Assembly: GCA_037127315.1 (NCBI GenBank)
Contig: JBBBDQ010000330.1
Span: 5,525,501 to 5,589,500 of the forward strand
Direction of reading: 5' to 3'
Source of the DNA: Ascarosepion bandense
Taxonomy: Eukaryota > Mollusca > Cephalopoda > Sepiida > Sepiidae
DNA length: 64,000 nucleotides
The notes below the pieces were generated by a model, which had not been told where the DNA came from, did no database searches, and was given only the letters and a program-made list of their open reading frames with translations. Shown here in pieces: positions 12,222 to 23,660 of this stretch (position 1 is its first letter; each line of letters begins with the position of its first letter). The position numbers and the translations under genes were made by a program.

Positions 12222-12640
12222 AATCATTTCATCCCAAGCAAGGCTTGCAAGAGGTTTCAGTGAGAGAAAAAACAAAGTACAGGAGGTGTTAAAGAAAGGA
12301 TAAGAGAAGAATGTGAATCAAGGAGACAAAAAATGGCAGTTGATGTTGCATTTAAACTTTTGGAAATTGTAGCTATCAGGGAAGTAAGCAAATGGAAGTG
12401 TGCGAAAATAAACTGTTACAATAGAAGAGATGTTGCATTTAACTATGTTGATGGTAAAAGGGTTGTACCTAGATGCCAATCTTGTAGCACGCATAAATAC
12501 ATGTGGTGGGAAACCAGGGAAAAAGTTCGTCAATGTAGTTGTCATGAAAATATTTGTAGAAAAGACAGAAGCCATATCACATCATTAATGGTTATTGTCA
12601 CAAGTGCTTTCAACCAATTTATTAGCAATTTTCGAGAAGT
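12222..12640 (-). pseudogene. LINE (family C) 3' end relic
   Basis: The reverse strand at 12575-12318 encodes MRATRLASRYNPFTINIVKC and PDSYNFQKFKCNINCHFLSP. These are the C-terminal landmarks of the LINE also present at 5225 and 7495. The 3' end, read on the reverse strand, is GCCTTGCTTGGGATGAAATG followed by ATT and an A run. This is one of the better 3' tails for comparison with SINE-B. Only the last part of ORF2 is present, so this is a 5'-truncated insertion. Confidence 0.75.
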
Positions 12641-12871
12641 CCATTGTTAATGTTTCTCTATGTTCATGTTATAAGGTGTATTGTGTAGAAGTAGTAGTAA
12701 TCATAGACTGTGCAAGATGATGATTTATGTTGAAGTGCCTTCCACTAACACATTTGAACTATTGGTAAATAAACTAAAATTGATGCTTGGCTCAAATTGT
12801 TGATGTTTTTGTCAGATTTTTTTACAATGATGGTTTTATCATCAAAATTTTTATAATACATGCAGGCAATT

Positions 12872-13100
12872 TTATGTGGGTGTCAAGGTGCTTTTTATGC
12901 CACTAATATCCCTTAAGTGGGTTGTCATGTGTCCAATATAAATTATCAGTTTATGACAATAGGCACAGTTTTGTATTGGGCAATTAAATTGATATAGTAT
13001 ATTGATCGGTTCTAGTTTGGATTTTATAGGAGTGCTATTATTTATAATCATGAGAATGGTTTTCATTTTCTCTATTATATTGTAAGTTTTACACATTTTC
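12872..13100 (-). pseudogene. Penelope-like element GIY-YIG endonuclease fragment
   Basis: The reverse-strand frame 13096-12872 reads ILYQFNCPIQNCAYCHKL followed directly by IIYIGHMTTHL. A CxxC pair a few residues before YIG is a hallmark of the GIY-YIG domain of Penelope-like elements. The equivalent in the PLE at 34340-38095 reads CVSCQKPIIYIGHTTT. The rest of the domain and the reverse transcriptase are missing. It is a relic. Confidence 0.75.
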
Positions 13101-13514
13101 TAGTGTTGACAAGTAAAATCCATTGTCTAATGTCTTGCATGGCAAATTCATCCTGTTTATAATTTTTGTGCATTATGTTGCTTTTATTGCTCCTACAGTA
13201 TTTTAGTTGATGCCTTCTCCACCCTTATTCAAATGCCCAATCTGTAAGAGGGAGAGAAAAAGGTATTGTTTTTTCAGAAGATAGTTGTGAAAATAAATAG
13301 TGAGAAAAGATTGTGACTGGCCTAACTCATTCTCAGCCACCAGTGTAAAACAGGCAACATTAGAATGGTTTTCAATTCTCACTATGCTGAATAAAGAAAT
13401 TACCAACTTGCATGACTTGTCTCTTTCAGGTTGATGTATACTGGCTTCAATTTTCTCATAATTCAGATATATTCATAAGATCATTTTCAAACAATTTTAG
13501 ATAAACCCTATTCA

Positions 13515-14062
13515 TTTTTAGGTCCTGGGCATGACGGTAAACTGCATTCGGCAGAAAGGCCTCTGATTGGGGGGTTGTGAGGAGCATGAAACCACCTCTT
13601 AATTGCTGTTGTTCTCAGGTCCACCCTGACCTGGAGTGGTAGCACCTGTTGGGATCCCAGCTATGGGCAAGTAGTTAATTCCCAAACTGGGGTCAAAACA
13701 TTATGAAAGTATAAAAACACACTTTTATAGAAATTTATACATAAAAATAGACTTTTATAGAAAAATATACCTTTTTGAAGGAAAACTATTACCAAAAATA
13801 CATTTTTGAAGAAAAAATTATTACCATAACACATTTTTGAAAGAAAAAAAAGATTCTCAGCAAAACATTTTTGAATACAAAACTAGAAAACATTTTCAGT
13901 TTTCTAAAATAAAAAAGAATAAAAACAAAAAAATTTTCATTAAAATCTCACTAAATCAACCTTCTCATTATAACCGAACAAAAAAAAAAACAAAACCTTA
14001 AAACTCCACCTCTTTGGCATTAAATAACCCACAGAAGTTGATATGCCATTAAACAAACTCAA
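13515..14062 (+). repeat. repeat C, longest copy
   Basis: About 550 bp. Begins TTTTTAGGTCCTGGGCATGA, contains GGTAAACTGCATTCGGCAG, TGGTAGCACCTGTTGGGA, GGGGTCAAAACATTATGAAA and a middle made of repeated ATTACCAAAAATACATTTTT-like phrases. It ends near AAATAACCCACAGAAGTTGA. Related copies are at 11420, 11670, 54898 and 55912. No ORF. The class is unknown; a SINE-like head is possible but polymerase III boxes are not convincing. Confidence 0.75.
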
Positions 14063-14429
14063 ACTCTATTCACTTTTATGTCATCCATTATAATATTTTG
14101 TTTTTTTCAAAGATGGTAGACAGTTTTGAGCACATTGAAAAAATGTTTATTCAGTATGGTATGCAGCTGAACTGATAACTCAAAACTGATAAGTCAGGTA
14201 AATTTAGTTGTTAAACAACTCTGTAATCTTGAGGACTTTCATTAAAGATGTCACTCAATTTTCACTTGAATTGGGAAATGTTAAAATTCAAGACATTTTG
14301 TCATACTTGACAACTAAATAAATAAAACACTAATATTTCCAGCAGTAGTATCCATTGTATTATCACCACCAGAACTCATGCAAATAGTAATACAGCAAAT
14401 TATTATAGAGAGCAACACCTTGATTGATT

Positions 14430-14700
14430 GATTTGCTTTTTATAGCTTGTCAATTGACACTGCTTTGAGATTGGGAAGCAAGTAAACGCAAGGGAGGTCC
14501 CCAAACAGGAAGTGCAAGAAAAACTATTGAAGCAGAAGTGGCAGTTATATTTAAGTATTTCAATGTTAAATGCCAATCTAGTGGCATTCTTAAATTCTCG
14601 TAGTCAGGGCACCAGAGGAAAAAAAAATCTTGTCAGAGCAGTTGCCATGAAAATATTTGTAGAAATGTCAGAAGGAAGCCACTATAAACCATTGTAATAA
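14430..14700 (-). pseudogene. LINE (family C) C-terminal fragment
   Basis: On the reverse strand, fragments such as GTSLAFTCFPIS and REFKNATRLAFNIEI are recognisable as the end of the family C ORF2. The block GAAAATATTTGTAGAAA is shared with 12550. Heavily decayed. Confidence 0.5.
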
Positions 14701-15739
14701 AATAAAAAATTTACAATATACATTTCTCTCCTGTTACACTCATGGAAAGAGGTACGATAGCAAAGCACCTTTTCAATTCATTCTCTTTACTATCCATTAT
14801 AAAAGCTCTTACTGCTTGTTTGCTCTTTAACAGTGCCTTATTTTATTTTATTTTTTGCAGTAATTATGTTAGAGTAGCTGTAGAGAGTAAGAGAGAGATA
14901 TAAACAAATATAGAGTACAAGCAAGATAGAAACTTCTGTAGAGGGTACAAGTGAGATAAAAACTGCTATATAGAAAGGGCAGAAAGAAAATGCTTTCTTT
15001 TTGAATTTTTTATAGAAAGCTAAAATTATAGACTAAGACAGTAGAATATTGGTTGAATGTCATGCTGACAAACTGAATTTTTTGTACATGATCAGTCGCT
15101 TAATTCATTCTGATGAACAGAAAAAATTGACTATTTTGAAAACCTCTCATGGGCCACACTGGATAGCCTTGCAAGCTGTATTTTGTGCTGACTTATTTTA
15201 AAGGTTGTGTCTTTATTAGATTAAAAATCCTAGCCTTGACAAAAGCTTAAATAGCATTTAAATTGAGTTCTTTTATTAATTATTTGAGGCAAATATCATG
15301 AAACAAACAGATAATACAAATATCTTTAACTTTTATGACATTATCTAAATCACTGTCTACTCATTAGCATGCCAAGGCAAAATGGTTGCCTATACTTGTT
15401 TAGTAGGTACATGTGTTTGAGTTGATGTCCTTGTTTCTTTCTTTTTTTTTTTTTTTTTTTTTATCTTAAGCAGGGAAATTAATATCAACCGGTCTAGATC
15501 AAAAGGTTCTATTAAAGAAAATGTGCTTCAGGATAGGAATTGAACCTCATCTTTCCATCAAGGAAACCCTACCTATACCTGAAGTGTGCAATTACCAATT
15601 TGGCTTTGGGAGATCATCACAAAGCAAAGGTCAACTACCAACTTAAGGAATGTGCATTTCTTGTTAGAACTTGTTTGATCTGCTAACTTTGTTTTCATAC
15701 CTGAAAGGTAAACAGTAATTTTTTTTAAGTGAATTTCTT

Positions 15740-15787
<48 letters not shown>

Positions 15788-15997
15788 TATATGTTTTTGC
15801 CCAACATGATATATATCTTTATAGTACCATTTTCTTTCAGGATGTAGGTCATCATAGCCCTCCACAGCCTCTTTTTCTTGAATATCTAAGTTATATATTG
15901 CAATGATCATTCTTGCCATGACTTTTGGGGAAGAATAGTGTAGTGGTTTTCCTGTTGTATTCACTCTGGTTATTAATTCAGCATTGTTTTTTTCCAA
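14701..15997. other. unassigned AT-rich region
   Basis: Contains a T run at about 15441-15462 and a (TA)n tract at 15743-15784. No coding or structural RNA signal was recognised; the 84-codon reverse frame beginning at 15997 has no recognisable family and ends in the TA repeat. Confidence 0.6.
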
Positions 15998-16170
15998 GAC
16001 TAGTTGACTACCAAGGCTAAAGTGCCTAGTCTGCTTTGCTGTTTAATTTATTATCAGAGGAAAAAAGAGATGGATTCATGTCTTTTTCACGAATACAAAC
16101 TATCCTGGATTGAATTTGAACCTGATTCACTAATTCCATTTTTTGTGTTGTAAACCATTAACTTACACCT
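15998..16170 (-). mobile_element. SINE-A, old partial copy
   Basis: Diverged reverse-strand copy: GACTAGTTGACTACCAAGGC, AAGAGATGGATTCATG, ATTGAATTTGAACCTGATTC and a decayed head. The 3' tail is missing. Confidence 0.55.
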
Positions 16171-16285
16171 TTTTATGGATACATATATTGTTCTCAAACA
16201 AGTAAGGAACAAAAAATTTTAATAGATATAAAAACTGAAAACAGATCAATATTAGTAATTTCATTTCTGAGGTGAGTAATTGTTA

Positions 16286-16716
16286 GTATTCTTGTATTAT
16301 TTCAAACCATTATTCTTATCTGTTGATATAGATGTTATTATAGACATAATGTTTTGACCAAGTACCCTCTGGTCATCATCAGGTGTCCATTGATTTGCAG
16401 CTATCATAACCAAATCTGACACAGAATATATATAAGGCTCCAAAAATATACCACAAATATCCTTCATGATGGTGATGTAGTGGATATAGAAACTGGTTAT
16501 ACATGTATAACTGTCATCTTGTGGTCATGAGTTCAGTTCTTATATTTGGTAGTGACACACCAACTTAGCAGGAATTAACAATTACTGATATCACATGGAC
16601 AAAATATCACAGTAATTAACAGATATATCAAATGCTCAGAGAGTATTTGGTCAAAACGTGTCTATAATGACATCTATATCAACCATGATGAGAATAATAG
16701 TTTGAAATAATACAAG
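16286..16716. repeat. foldback element with PLE-like terminal sequence and broken hammerhead
   Basis: The left arm 16286-16370 and right arm 16640-16716 are inverted repeats of about 80 bp (AGTATTCTTGTATTATTTCA, TTGATATAGATGTTATTATA, then GTTTTGACCAAGTACCCTCT on the left). On the reverse strand the left arm holds CUGAUGA (16382-16376), a stem GACCA/UGGUC, then AAAAC and GUC, which is a hammerhead order with G12 replaced by A. The right arm lacks the CUGAUGA half. It resembles the inverted ends of Penelope-like elements seen elsewhere in this window. Confidence 0.6.
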
Positions 16717-17264
16717 AATATATCAATGTTAATATCTGCCTTAAGGGTATGTAATTTTTCATAGGTGGAAGTAACCATGGTAGGTGGGGAGTTCAATACT
16801 TAAAAATTGAAAAGTTCAAAATATGATTTAGGAACTCTTTACTCTCTTAGTTTCTAAGTGCTACCAAAATCCAAGATCTTATGAGGTTTAGTACCATGGT
16901 GGTGTTTATTACAATGTTGAAAAAACATGTACTAAAATACCAATATTTTCAAAATTATTAATTTTTTTTTCTCAATCAAAATAAGAAAATAAATTCAGCA
17001 TAAACAATTAAATAAATGACTCTCATGATCCAAGAATTTGATCAAAATAATAAAATGTAAGTGGGTACCAGGAAATTGGTGTAAAAGTTGTTTTTTTTTT
17101 GTTTTTTTTTTGTATTTTTTAATGGTTTTTCTGTTGTAAACAGGGATAAAGAGTAATATGTGCAGCTTATGCTTCCATCAACAAAGATGAATAATTTTAG
17201 GGCTTCTTGTTTCATGTTTTTCTTCATATCTTGCATAAATAGAGGATTAGAGACAATGTATCTT

Positions 17265-17560
17265 ACATCTGCATGTAAGTAAATGCAAAGAATTCAGTTG
17301 AGTTTGAATTCCACTTGAATTCTTTACATTCACTTATGTGTAAATACCCTTGGGAAAGATATTAATTCATCTCTTCTTCCTCCAGCTTTGGGTTAAATGG
17401 TAGGATAGATTGGATTCTATAGTCTTGGTTGGCAACCAGTCTTCTGCAAAAAGTAATGGCAACTTACTATGGGAAAATCTTCTTTTCACTTAGTCTTGTC
17501 TCTTTTGAGACATGATTGTCCAAGCGTGTATCATGTATGGCACCTGACTGATTAATTGAC
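17265..17560 (+). mobile_element. SINE-A copy with inverted start
   Basis: From 17297 a forward copy runs from its B-box region (GAGTTTGAATTCC) through CAAATACCCTTGGGAAAG-like and CAACCAGTCTTC blocks to the tail GGCACCTGACTGATT. Just before it, 17265-17296 holds the same element in reverse (GTAAGTAAATGCAAAGAATT), making a short palindrome at the junction. The normal tRNA-like head is absent. Confidence 0.75.
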
Positions 17561-19005
17561 TAACCTTGACAACATAGAAATTAGGCTTTTATCTGAAACA
17601 TTTATGAATAACAATTTGTATTTAAGAGAGAGCAAAAAAATCATTCTGAATATGAGAGAGGGTAAAAAATCATTCTGAATCTAGGCTGAAAAAAGATAAC
17701 AAATTAAAAAAAAACAGAACTAAGCTCTTTAATTTGGTAAATTAAAAAATCTATTGATCACTCAGTTATTTAAACTTGCATCTTTATCGTTGTTATTTTG
17801 ATTCACCTACAGCGGAGCTTAAGCTGGTGTCCATGGATAAATTTCAAGTGGTCCATGAGGATTAAATAAGTATTTTCATTTATATTCACTATAAAGCTCT
17901 TGTCCCAATGAACATTTTCCCATTGATAAAAATAAAAGAAAATGCATCCTGTCACTGCTTAAAGGAAAACACACATGTCCACTACTTACAGTATTGACTT
18001 CTTGGCGTCTCTTGAGATGCTAGGTTCATGTTTACCTTTTTCATTTTCTGCACAACCACCAGTTTTGTAATTGCATAAGAGCAAGTGATAATTCTCATTT
18101 TTTATGGTGTATCACGGTTTCCTTATCTTTTTATCTAATAATAATCTTGATTATTTTCTCATACTGGTGAAGATTGACTATAACCTCTTTCAAACATGGC
18201 CAGCTAAAAAGTAATATGTGTGCAGTGTGCATGAGGGTAAAGCATGGAGAAATGTTGTGAAAAACTAGTCAGACTGTGAGGATCTGCTTGTCTGTCTGTC
18301 TATGAAGGGCTAGTTCTTATAGGGATCTGTGATTAAAAAAAAACATTAAGAACCACTGACCTATGTGTTTTCCTACCTTCTCCAGGTATATAGTACATCT
18401 TGTTTTGTTTATTTTTGTTTTTGTAAATTTTTTAAAATATGAGCATCAAAAACTGATGGATGCAGAAGTAAAAAAGGGGGCAAAACTCCAGCTACACATC
18501 TTATTCTCTTACATACATTTTTCAGGAAATAGGTGATCATGGGTCTTCACAACTTCCTATCCCTTACAGCTCTAAGTAGCATTTATTCTCATGCGATCAT
18601 TTCCTGACTCTTTTCTGCCATCCGTTTATATAACTTTATTAATTAGATTCTTTGCAGGATTTCTCTGTGCTTCTCTTGTTCAGTATGATCTTCAAGTGTC
18701 AAGTCCTCTCTCCTCAGCATGTATTCCAGCTGTATCAGATACATGCATCAAGTAGAAAACCCATGTTCCAATTCTATCAGCAGATTTGTAAAATACTTAT
18801 AGTATTATATATCAGTTATTAGAATACTCTAGTAAATACTTTGTCCAAATAGATGAAATGTCATTTGGTACTACAATATTAGTACCAAAGTACTTACTAA
18901 AATTTCAGAACAAACCTGACATCACTCACTGCCCATACCAATTAGTCTGGTACCTTATTTGATACCCTGCTGAGTATGAGCTCATTAGCTGAAAGGGTTA
19001 TTAAC
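17561..19005. other. unassigned AT-rich region
   Basis: No recognisable gene, RNA or repeat family apart from local A or T runs. Confidence 0.6.
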
Positions 19006-19007
19006 AG

Positions 19008-19434
19008 TAAAGCATGGCTCGGTTAGCTTTATGAAGGAAAATACACCTCTTGTTAAAATATTTCAAAGCTCCTATCTGGTAATTTTATTTTTGTATCTGA
19101 AACACACTGTGTCATTTCTAAGGAATTGATGAATTTTATTTATAATCTGACATTATTTTTCATTACTATAAAGCATTATATTTATTCAATACACATGTCT
19201 GAGTAGATATCTACTGAGCTTTTATTCAGGAATACGTGTCTTTTGGCAAAGTCATCCTCATGGAAACCACCTTGCAGGCTTTTAGAATGTTCAGTTACGA
19301 AGGACGTTCATGGTGAAGCAAGTTGCTCTTATGAAGGAAAGCACATCTCTTGTTAAGATCTTTCAAAGCTCCTATCTGTTAATTTTTCTTATCTAAAACA
19401 GAGTCAAAGTAATTTCTAAGAAATTAATAGACTT
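19008..19434. repeat. direct repeat pair, about 127 bp each
   Basis: Segments 19008-19135 and 19308-19434 share TATGAAGGAAA, CTCTTGTTAA, TTTCAAAGCTCCTATCTG and TTTCTAAG, 300 bp apart. The second ends one base before a Helitron-type 3' terminus at 19436. Function unknown. Confidence 0.65.
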
Positions 19435-19435
19435 A

Positions 19436-19620
19436 CTAGAAATACCCGTGAAAATATCACGGGATTGCCCACTTGAATTTTCCAATTAATCTTAATTCTT
19501 AAGTTAATCATTGAGTAAGCTCATGGCAACTCTTACAAAAGTAAAATATCCATAGAAATTCCCCTATAGTATCATTAAATATTTGAGCTTAACAACTGTA
19601 TCAAAATATTGCAATAACAA
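19436..19620 (-). mobile_element. Helitron-like 3' end
   Basis: Read on the reverse strand, the sequence ends CCCGTGATATTTTCACGGG, TATTT, CTAG, with host T next. This is a 7-bp perfect hairpin a few bases before a CTRR terminus, which is the standard Helitron 3' signature. The subterminal sequence is shared with the end at 19908. The 5' end of the element was not identified, so the right limit is a guess. Confidence 0.6.
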
Positions 19621-19907
19621 TCATATATGTATGCTGGTCACAATTTTAAGAAATGAGGGGGTATAAATGAAAAGATTTAAAGTTGAAAACGCTTCCCATT
19701 TAACTGCAACAGACATTAAACAATTCCATTTCCCCTTTTTTTCACTGAAACCAAGTAGTGTATTAGATATATCTTTTTTCATCTTTCCACATGGTCAAAA
19801 TGAATAGTTTATTTTTGATGAGCTATTGGTAGGGCATAACAGTTGTGCTAACTAAGGGAGGGTCAAGCAGAATTATAAGATATTTATATTCTGATAATAT
19901 TTTTTTA

Positions 19908-20010
19908 CTAGAAAGACCCATGAAATTTTCATGGTTTTTTATTTTAATTTTCTGATGAATCATAATTCTCAAGTTAATGATTGAATAAGCTCGTGGTGAG
20001 GTATAGCCAG
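19908..20010 (-). mobile_element. second Helitron-like 3' end
   Basis: The reverse strand ends with CATGAAAATTTCATGG, a short spacer and CTAG (19911-19908). The adjoining sequence (TCTCAAGTTAATGATTGA on the forward strand) is homologous to that at 19500. The hairpin differs from the first copy at both CpG positions but still pairs. The full extent is unknown. Confidence 0.55.
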
Positions 20011-21099
20011 GCGTAACAGTTATATGAACTCATGAAGGCAGGAACAAGTGCAATTATTGTATGATTATTAAGGCTTGTCCAAAATTCACTCACTAAATGA
20101 TTCGTCTTTATAATACAGGTATATAAAATATGAGAAGACAACCAATTAAAAATATGGGTGGTGTTTGTTTAAAATAGATCAAATATATCTTAGTACAGGT
20201 GTACGAAAACACCATATTTCCAGACAGTGGCGTTGATATAGTGAAAGTTTTTCAAAAGTTCTATGGCATTTATGATGTCTTAGGTTTTGTTAGCGCCCTC
20301 TCCCACTGTCTATATCTGTTATGTCCTTTGGCAGGAATATAACATCAAATGTCCATAAACACTTAATAAAGAAACAGCTTGTGTACACAAGTTTTTGTGC
20401 TAAAATTACTTGTTTAGCCAGTGGGAAAGGCTGGTGCCTTGAACAAGCTGTGCACAGTAGCCAACAGATATAGTATAAATACAAATTACAAGAAGTACCA
20501 TCAAGAACTCTAGACTTTACATGCCAATATAATTGCAGGCATGGTTGCTTTTGTAAGAGGAAATGGTTTTGAGTTTGTTTCTAACTTGAAGTGTTAGTAA
20601 ATAATTCATTTGAAGAGGTTGGAGTGTATATACATATTCAAACATCCAGTGATAACTAAAGACTTAGAAGAGTTAAGAATGGTTTATTCTTGTGGTAGTG
20701 GAGACATAGCTTTTGGAGATAAGTTATTTTTAACCAGTGGAGACAGTGAATGAAAACCAGCATTAGCAAAAGGGCAAATGTTGTTGTCATTATGTAATTA
20801 TGCTTTTAAGTAAGATAAATAAATAATATAAATATATAGATAAATAATAATACAAAACAAAATACATAGTAATAAAAAAAAACTTTCTAAATAAGTTGTT
20901 AAAACATTAATCAAAAATATTAAATCACAAAAATGTTTGATAATTTTTTATTTATATTTTTTAATTATCCAATGTATAAAATACTACATTAGTGGCTCTT
21001 AGACAAGAAAATGAAAATGCAATCCAACTGGACACTTTGGTTAATGTCACTCAAGCAGTAATTCCAATCTTTCCAATCTTTTCTTTTTCTATTTTTTTT
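20011..21099. other. unassigned AT-rich region
   Basis: May include the bodies of the Helitron-like elements ending at 19436 and 19908, but I cannot set limits. The small frame at 20484-20290 (reverse) has no recognisable family. Confidence 0.5.
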
Positions 21100-21297
21100 C
21101 AATTGGAGTAGACTAAACTATCGCCCAGTTCACACTCCACCCACATCTATTGAACAGGTGAAGAGGCTCATCCCTTGTTCCCTGGTTAGGATGTGGTTTC
21201 CGGCTTTCTCTTTTCCAATCTTTTTACTCTTACATAGCTCCCTGCGCATCAGTGGCGTTACCGCCTTGCTTGGGATGATATGATTAAAAAAAAAAAT
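21100..21297 (+). mobile_element. SINE-B, full copy
   Basis: Forward orientation as judged by its A tail. It starts CAATTGGAGTAGACTAAACT, contains CCCAGTTCACACTCCACCCA, GAGGCTCATCCCTTGTTCCC and CATCAGTGGCGTTACCGCCT, and ends TGGGATGATATGATT plus an A run. About 198 bp. The last 45 bases match the 3' tail of the family C LINE. Confidence 0.85.
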
Positions 21298-22413
21298 TCA
21301 CTATACGAATAAATATATAGAACCTAAAAGCCACCATTTTGAGCATCTCATGTAATTGTAGAGTCAAAAGGTAATTCGTATTTATCTAATGATGCCTGAA
21401 TTAACTGAGTATTAAACTATCTATACATATTTTTCCTTTCCTGAAGTGTGTACACATTCTTTAGACAGACTTTGTGTGTATATATATATATATATATATA
21501 TACACACCATGTGGACATAGAAATCAACGCATCAATCAATCATCAGATCATAGCCTGAACATAACTTGGGGTATTAAAGTGAGACTTGGCCTGCACTCTT
21601 GATTTCTGTCCACACTATGTCTACAATATGCCCACCAATGAGCAGTTTTCTACAATAATTATACAAATCATTAAATGATTATGTACCCAAACACACTAGA
21701 GGGTTGTGAAAAGTTCTCAATCTGACCCACTTTACAAAACCTGAATGTTTTGTAAATCATGTTTTGGTCAAGCTGAGTACTTTTCAGAAAATTTGTGTGT
21801 TTGTGTATATTTATAACAGTGCACAGATACTCTAGTCCAGTATTTATCTGTGCCCTGTCAACAGGGCTTCAGAATAAGCTGACTGCATCTCCGCATTGAG
21901 TAAGTCCCCGAAGGGAGCTATCTGTTTGTCGTGGTTGGCTACCCATGATTCTTGAAGATGAGATCCTGGTGGTTCAGGGTTCTAGTAGTTTGGCAATACA
22001 TATACTCCTAAACTTCAACACACCACTTTGGCCCCTATTTGAGCTAGATGAGCAGTTTGATAGGACCTGATCCAATCAACTGGCTGGTCAGCCCCAAGTC
22101 AGACTAACAAAACAAAATGCACTCACATTTACCATATCAAATATTAAACTGACTTAGTAAGCAGTAGCTGTAAGGTCAATCAGACTGGGAACAAAGGAAT
22201 CTGACATGGCTGTTTCAACTTCTGAGTAGACAATCCCAGATATAACAGGTGCTTTGAACCGTCCCTACATTTGAGTATACCAGTCATGTAGCCCTGGAGG
22301 CAAATGGGATTTCACCCTCATCTTCTCCCCTATATGAGTCTCGGAGGTGAGTGGGGAGCAATAATAGGAATAAATCATTGGCACAATAAAAAAAAAGAAA
22401 CAACACATTGATA
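21298..22413. other. unassigned region
   Basis: A short (TA)n tract at about 21479-21500. No recognised gene. The stretch from 21840 to 22370 has a more balanced base composition but no coding frame I recognise. The A-rich text at 22388-22400 may be the flank of the LINE that follows. Confidence 0.5.
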
Positions 22414-22974
22414 TACACTTTTGTACAAATTAATTGAAACAGCTGCTTTAGTTTCTTTCTTTCACCTTATGGTCAGTTTTAGACCTACTGGAGTGACAGG
22501 GTATAATCAATTTCAATTTTATCCTCAGGTCATTTGCAGTGGTGTGCAGTAATATGAATCTATTTTTAAGGTGTATGACGAAATTTGTTTGGCCTTGAAA
22601 AATATTGTGTCATCCATGATTGCATCAGATTTTTATCATGCCCAGGTACTATTGTCTCGACTGTCAATTAGTTGTTCTACAGCCATTGTCTGCAATGGAT
22701 GTTACTTCAAAGAAGTTTATAAAAATTATAACCCTGCACAAACACAGTGGAAAGCCTTACAGAAAGATCACAGATATTGTTGGTGTCAGCTTTTCAACTG
22801 CTAGTCGTGTCATCAAGGTGAAGAAATAAATTGAATTCATCAGTCAAAAATGTATAGGAAAATGTGGTCAGAAGAGAAAAACAATGCCAAGAGACGATGT
22901 ATACGTGATCAGGGATGTGTGAAAGATCCTAGGAAGACATTTGTTTTGTTGCAATTAATTTGCACAAGGGTGTA
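22414..22974 (+). mobile_element. Tc1-like element, internally deleted
   Basis: Inverted ends: left TACACTTTTGTACAAATTAA from 22414 and right AATTAATTTGCACAAGGGTG ending at 22974, preceded on the left by TA. Between them a frame with stops reads KKFIKIITLHKHSGKPYRKI and DIVGVSFSTASRVIKV, then CGQKRKTMPR. This is the first helix-turn-helix and linker region of Tc1 transposases as I remember them. The catalytic DDE domain is missing, so the copy is non-autonomous. It sits just upstream of LINE ORF1 sequence. Confidence 0.75.
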
Positions 22975-23660
22975 TGTAGACACAGAAAGTGACACAGAAA
23001 ATAAAAGAAAAATTCCTTGTAATAGAACAAGTAGAAGACAAACTAATAACCAAATTGTCACCTTTTGTAAAATAAAAAATCTTAGCATCTCTAATAACTC
23101 CATAAAAAATAGAAATAATATGTTACTGATAGATGTCAAAGAAAAACATGACACTAAAACTCTACTAAGTGATGACCAAATTTCATGATATAAAGATAAG
23201 GATTGACCCGGACCAATTTTTAAATTCCTTCAAAGGCATGGTGAGAGGCGCTGAGCTCTCACTGTGTACATGGGAAGAAATTAAGAACAATAATTTTTTC
23301 AAAAAACAAAACATTACAGACATAGGAATATCTATTAAAAAATATGATAGAATTATAGATACCAACACTTGTACAATTACTTTTGATGCACCAGAACCAT
23401 CATAAGAAATAAATATTGGATATACAGTTTTCAAAATAGAAACACATATTCCAGACTCATTAAGATGCTTCAACTGCCAAAAATATGGACATAAGAATAA
23501 GTATACTTGGAAGTTAGTATGTGGAAAATGTAGGGAGAATGATTCTAACTGCACAGATCCTATGCCCAAATGAAACCAAATGCCCTAATTGTAAAAAAAA
23601 AAAATCATAAGGCAGTTGCCTTATGATTTTTTTTTTTCCAGAAACTGCAAAACCTGGAAG
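22975..23660 (+). pseudogene. Jockey-like LINE ORF1 (gag-like) relic
   Basis: Frame 23169-23405 gives DIKIRIDPDQFLNSFKGMVR, then CTITFDAPEPS. After a stop, the frame continues as IPDSLRCFNCQKYGHKNK and LVCGKCREND near 23450-23545, and CPNC near 23581. These are CCHC zinc-knuckle-like motifs characteristic of Jockey-group ORF1 proteins, which bind the element RNA. SRNCKTWKKEK near 23638-23670 closes the domain. A 12-bp-arm palindrome interrupts it at 23600-23625. Frameshifts and stops make it inactive. The ORF2 relic of the same element follows. Confidence 0.75.
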
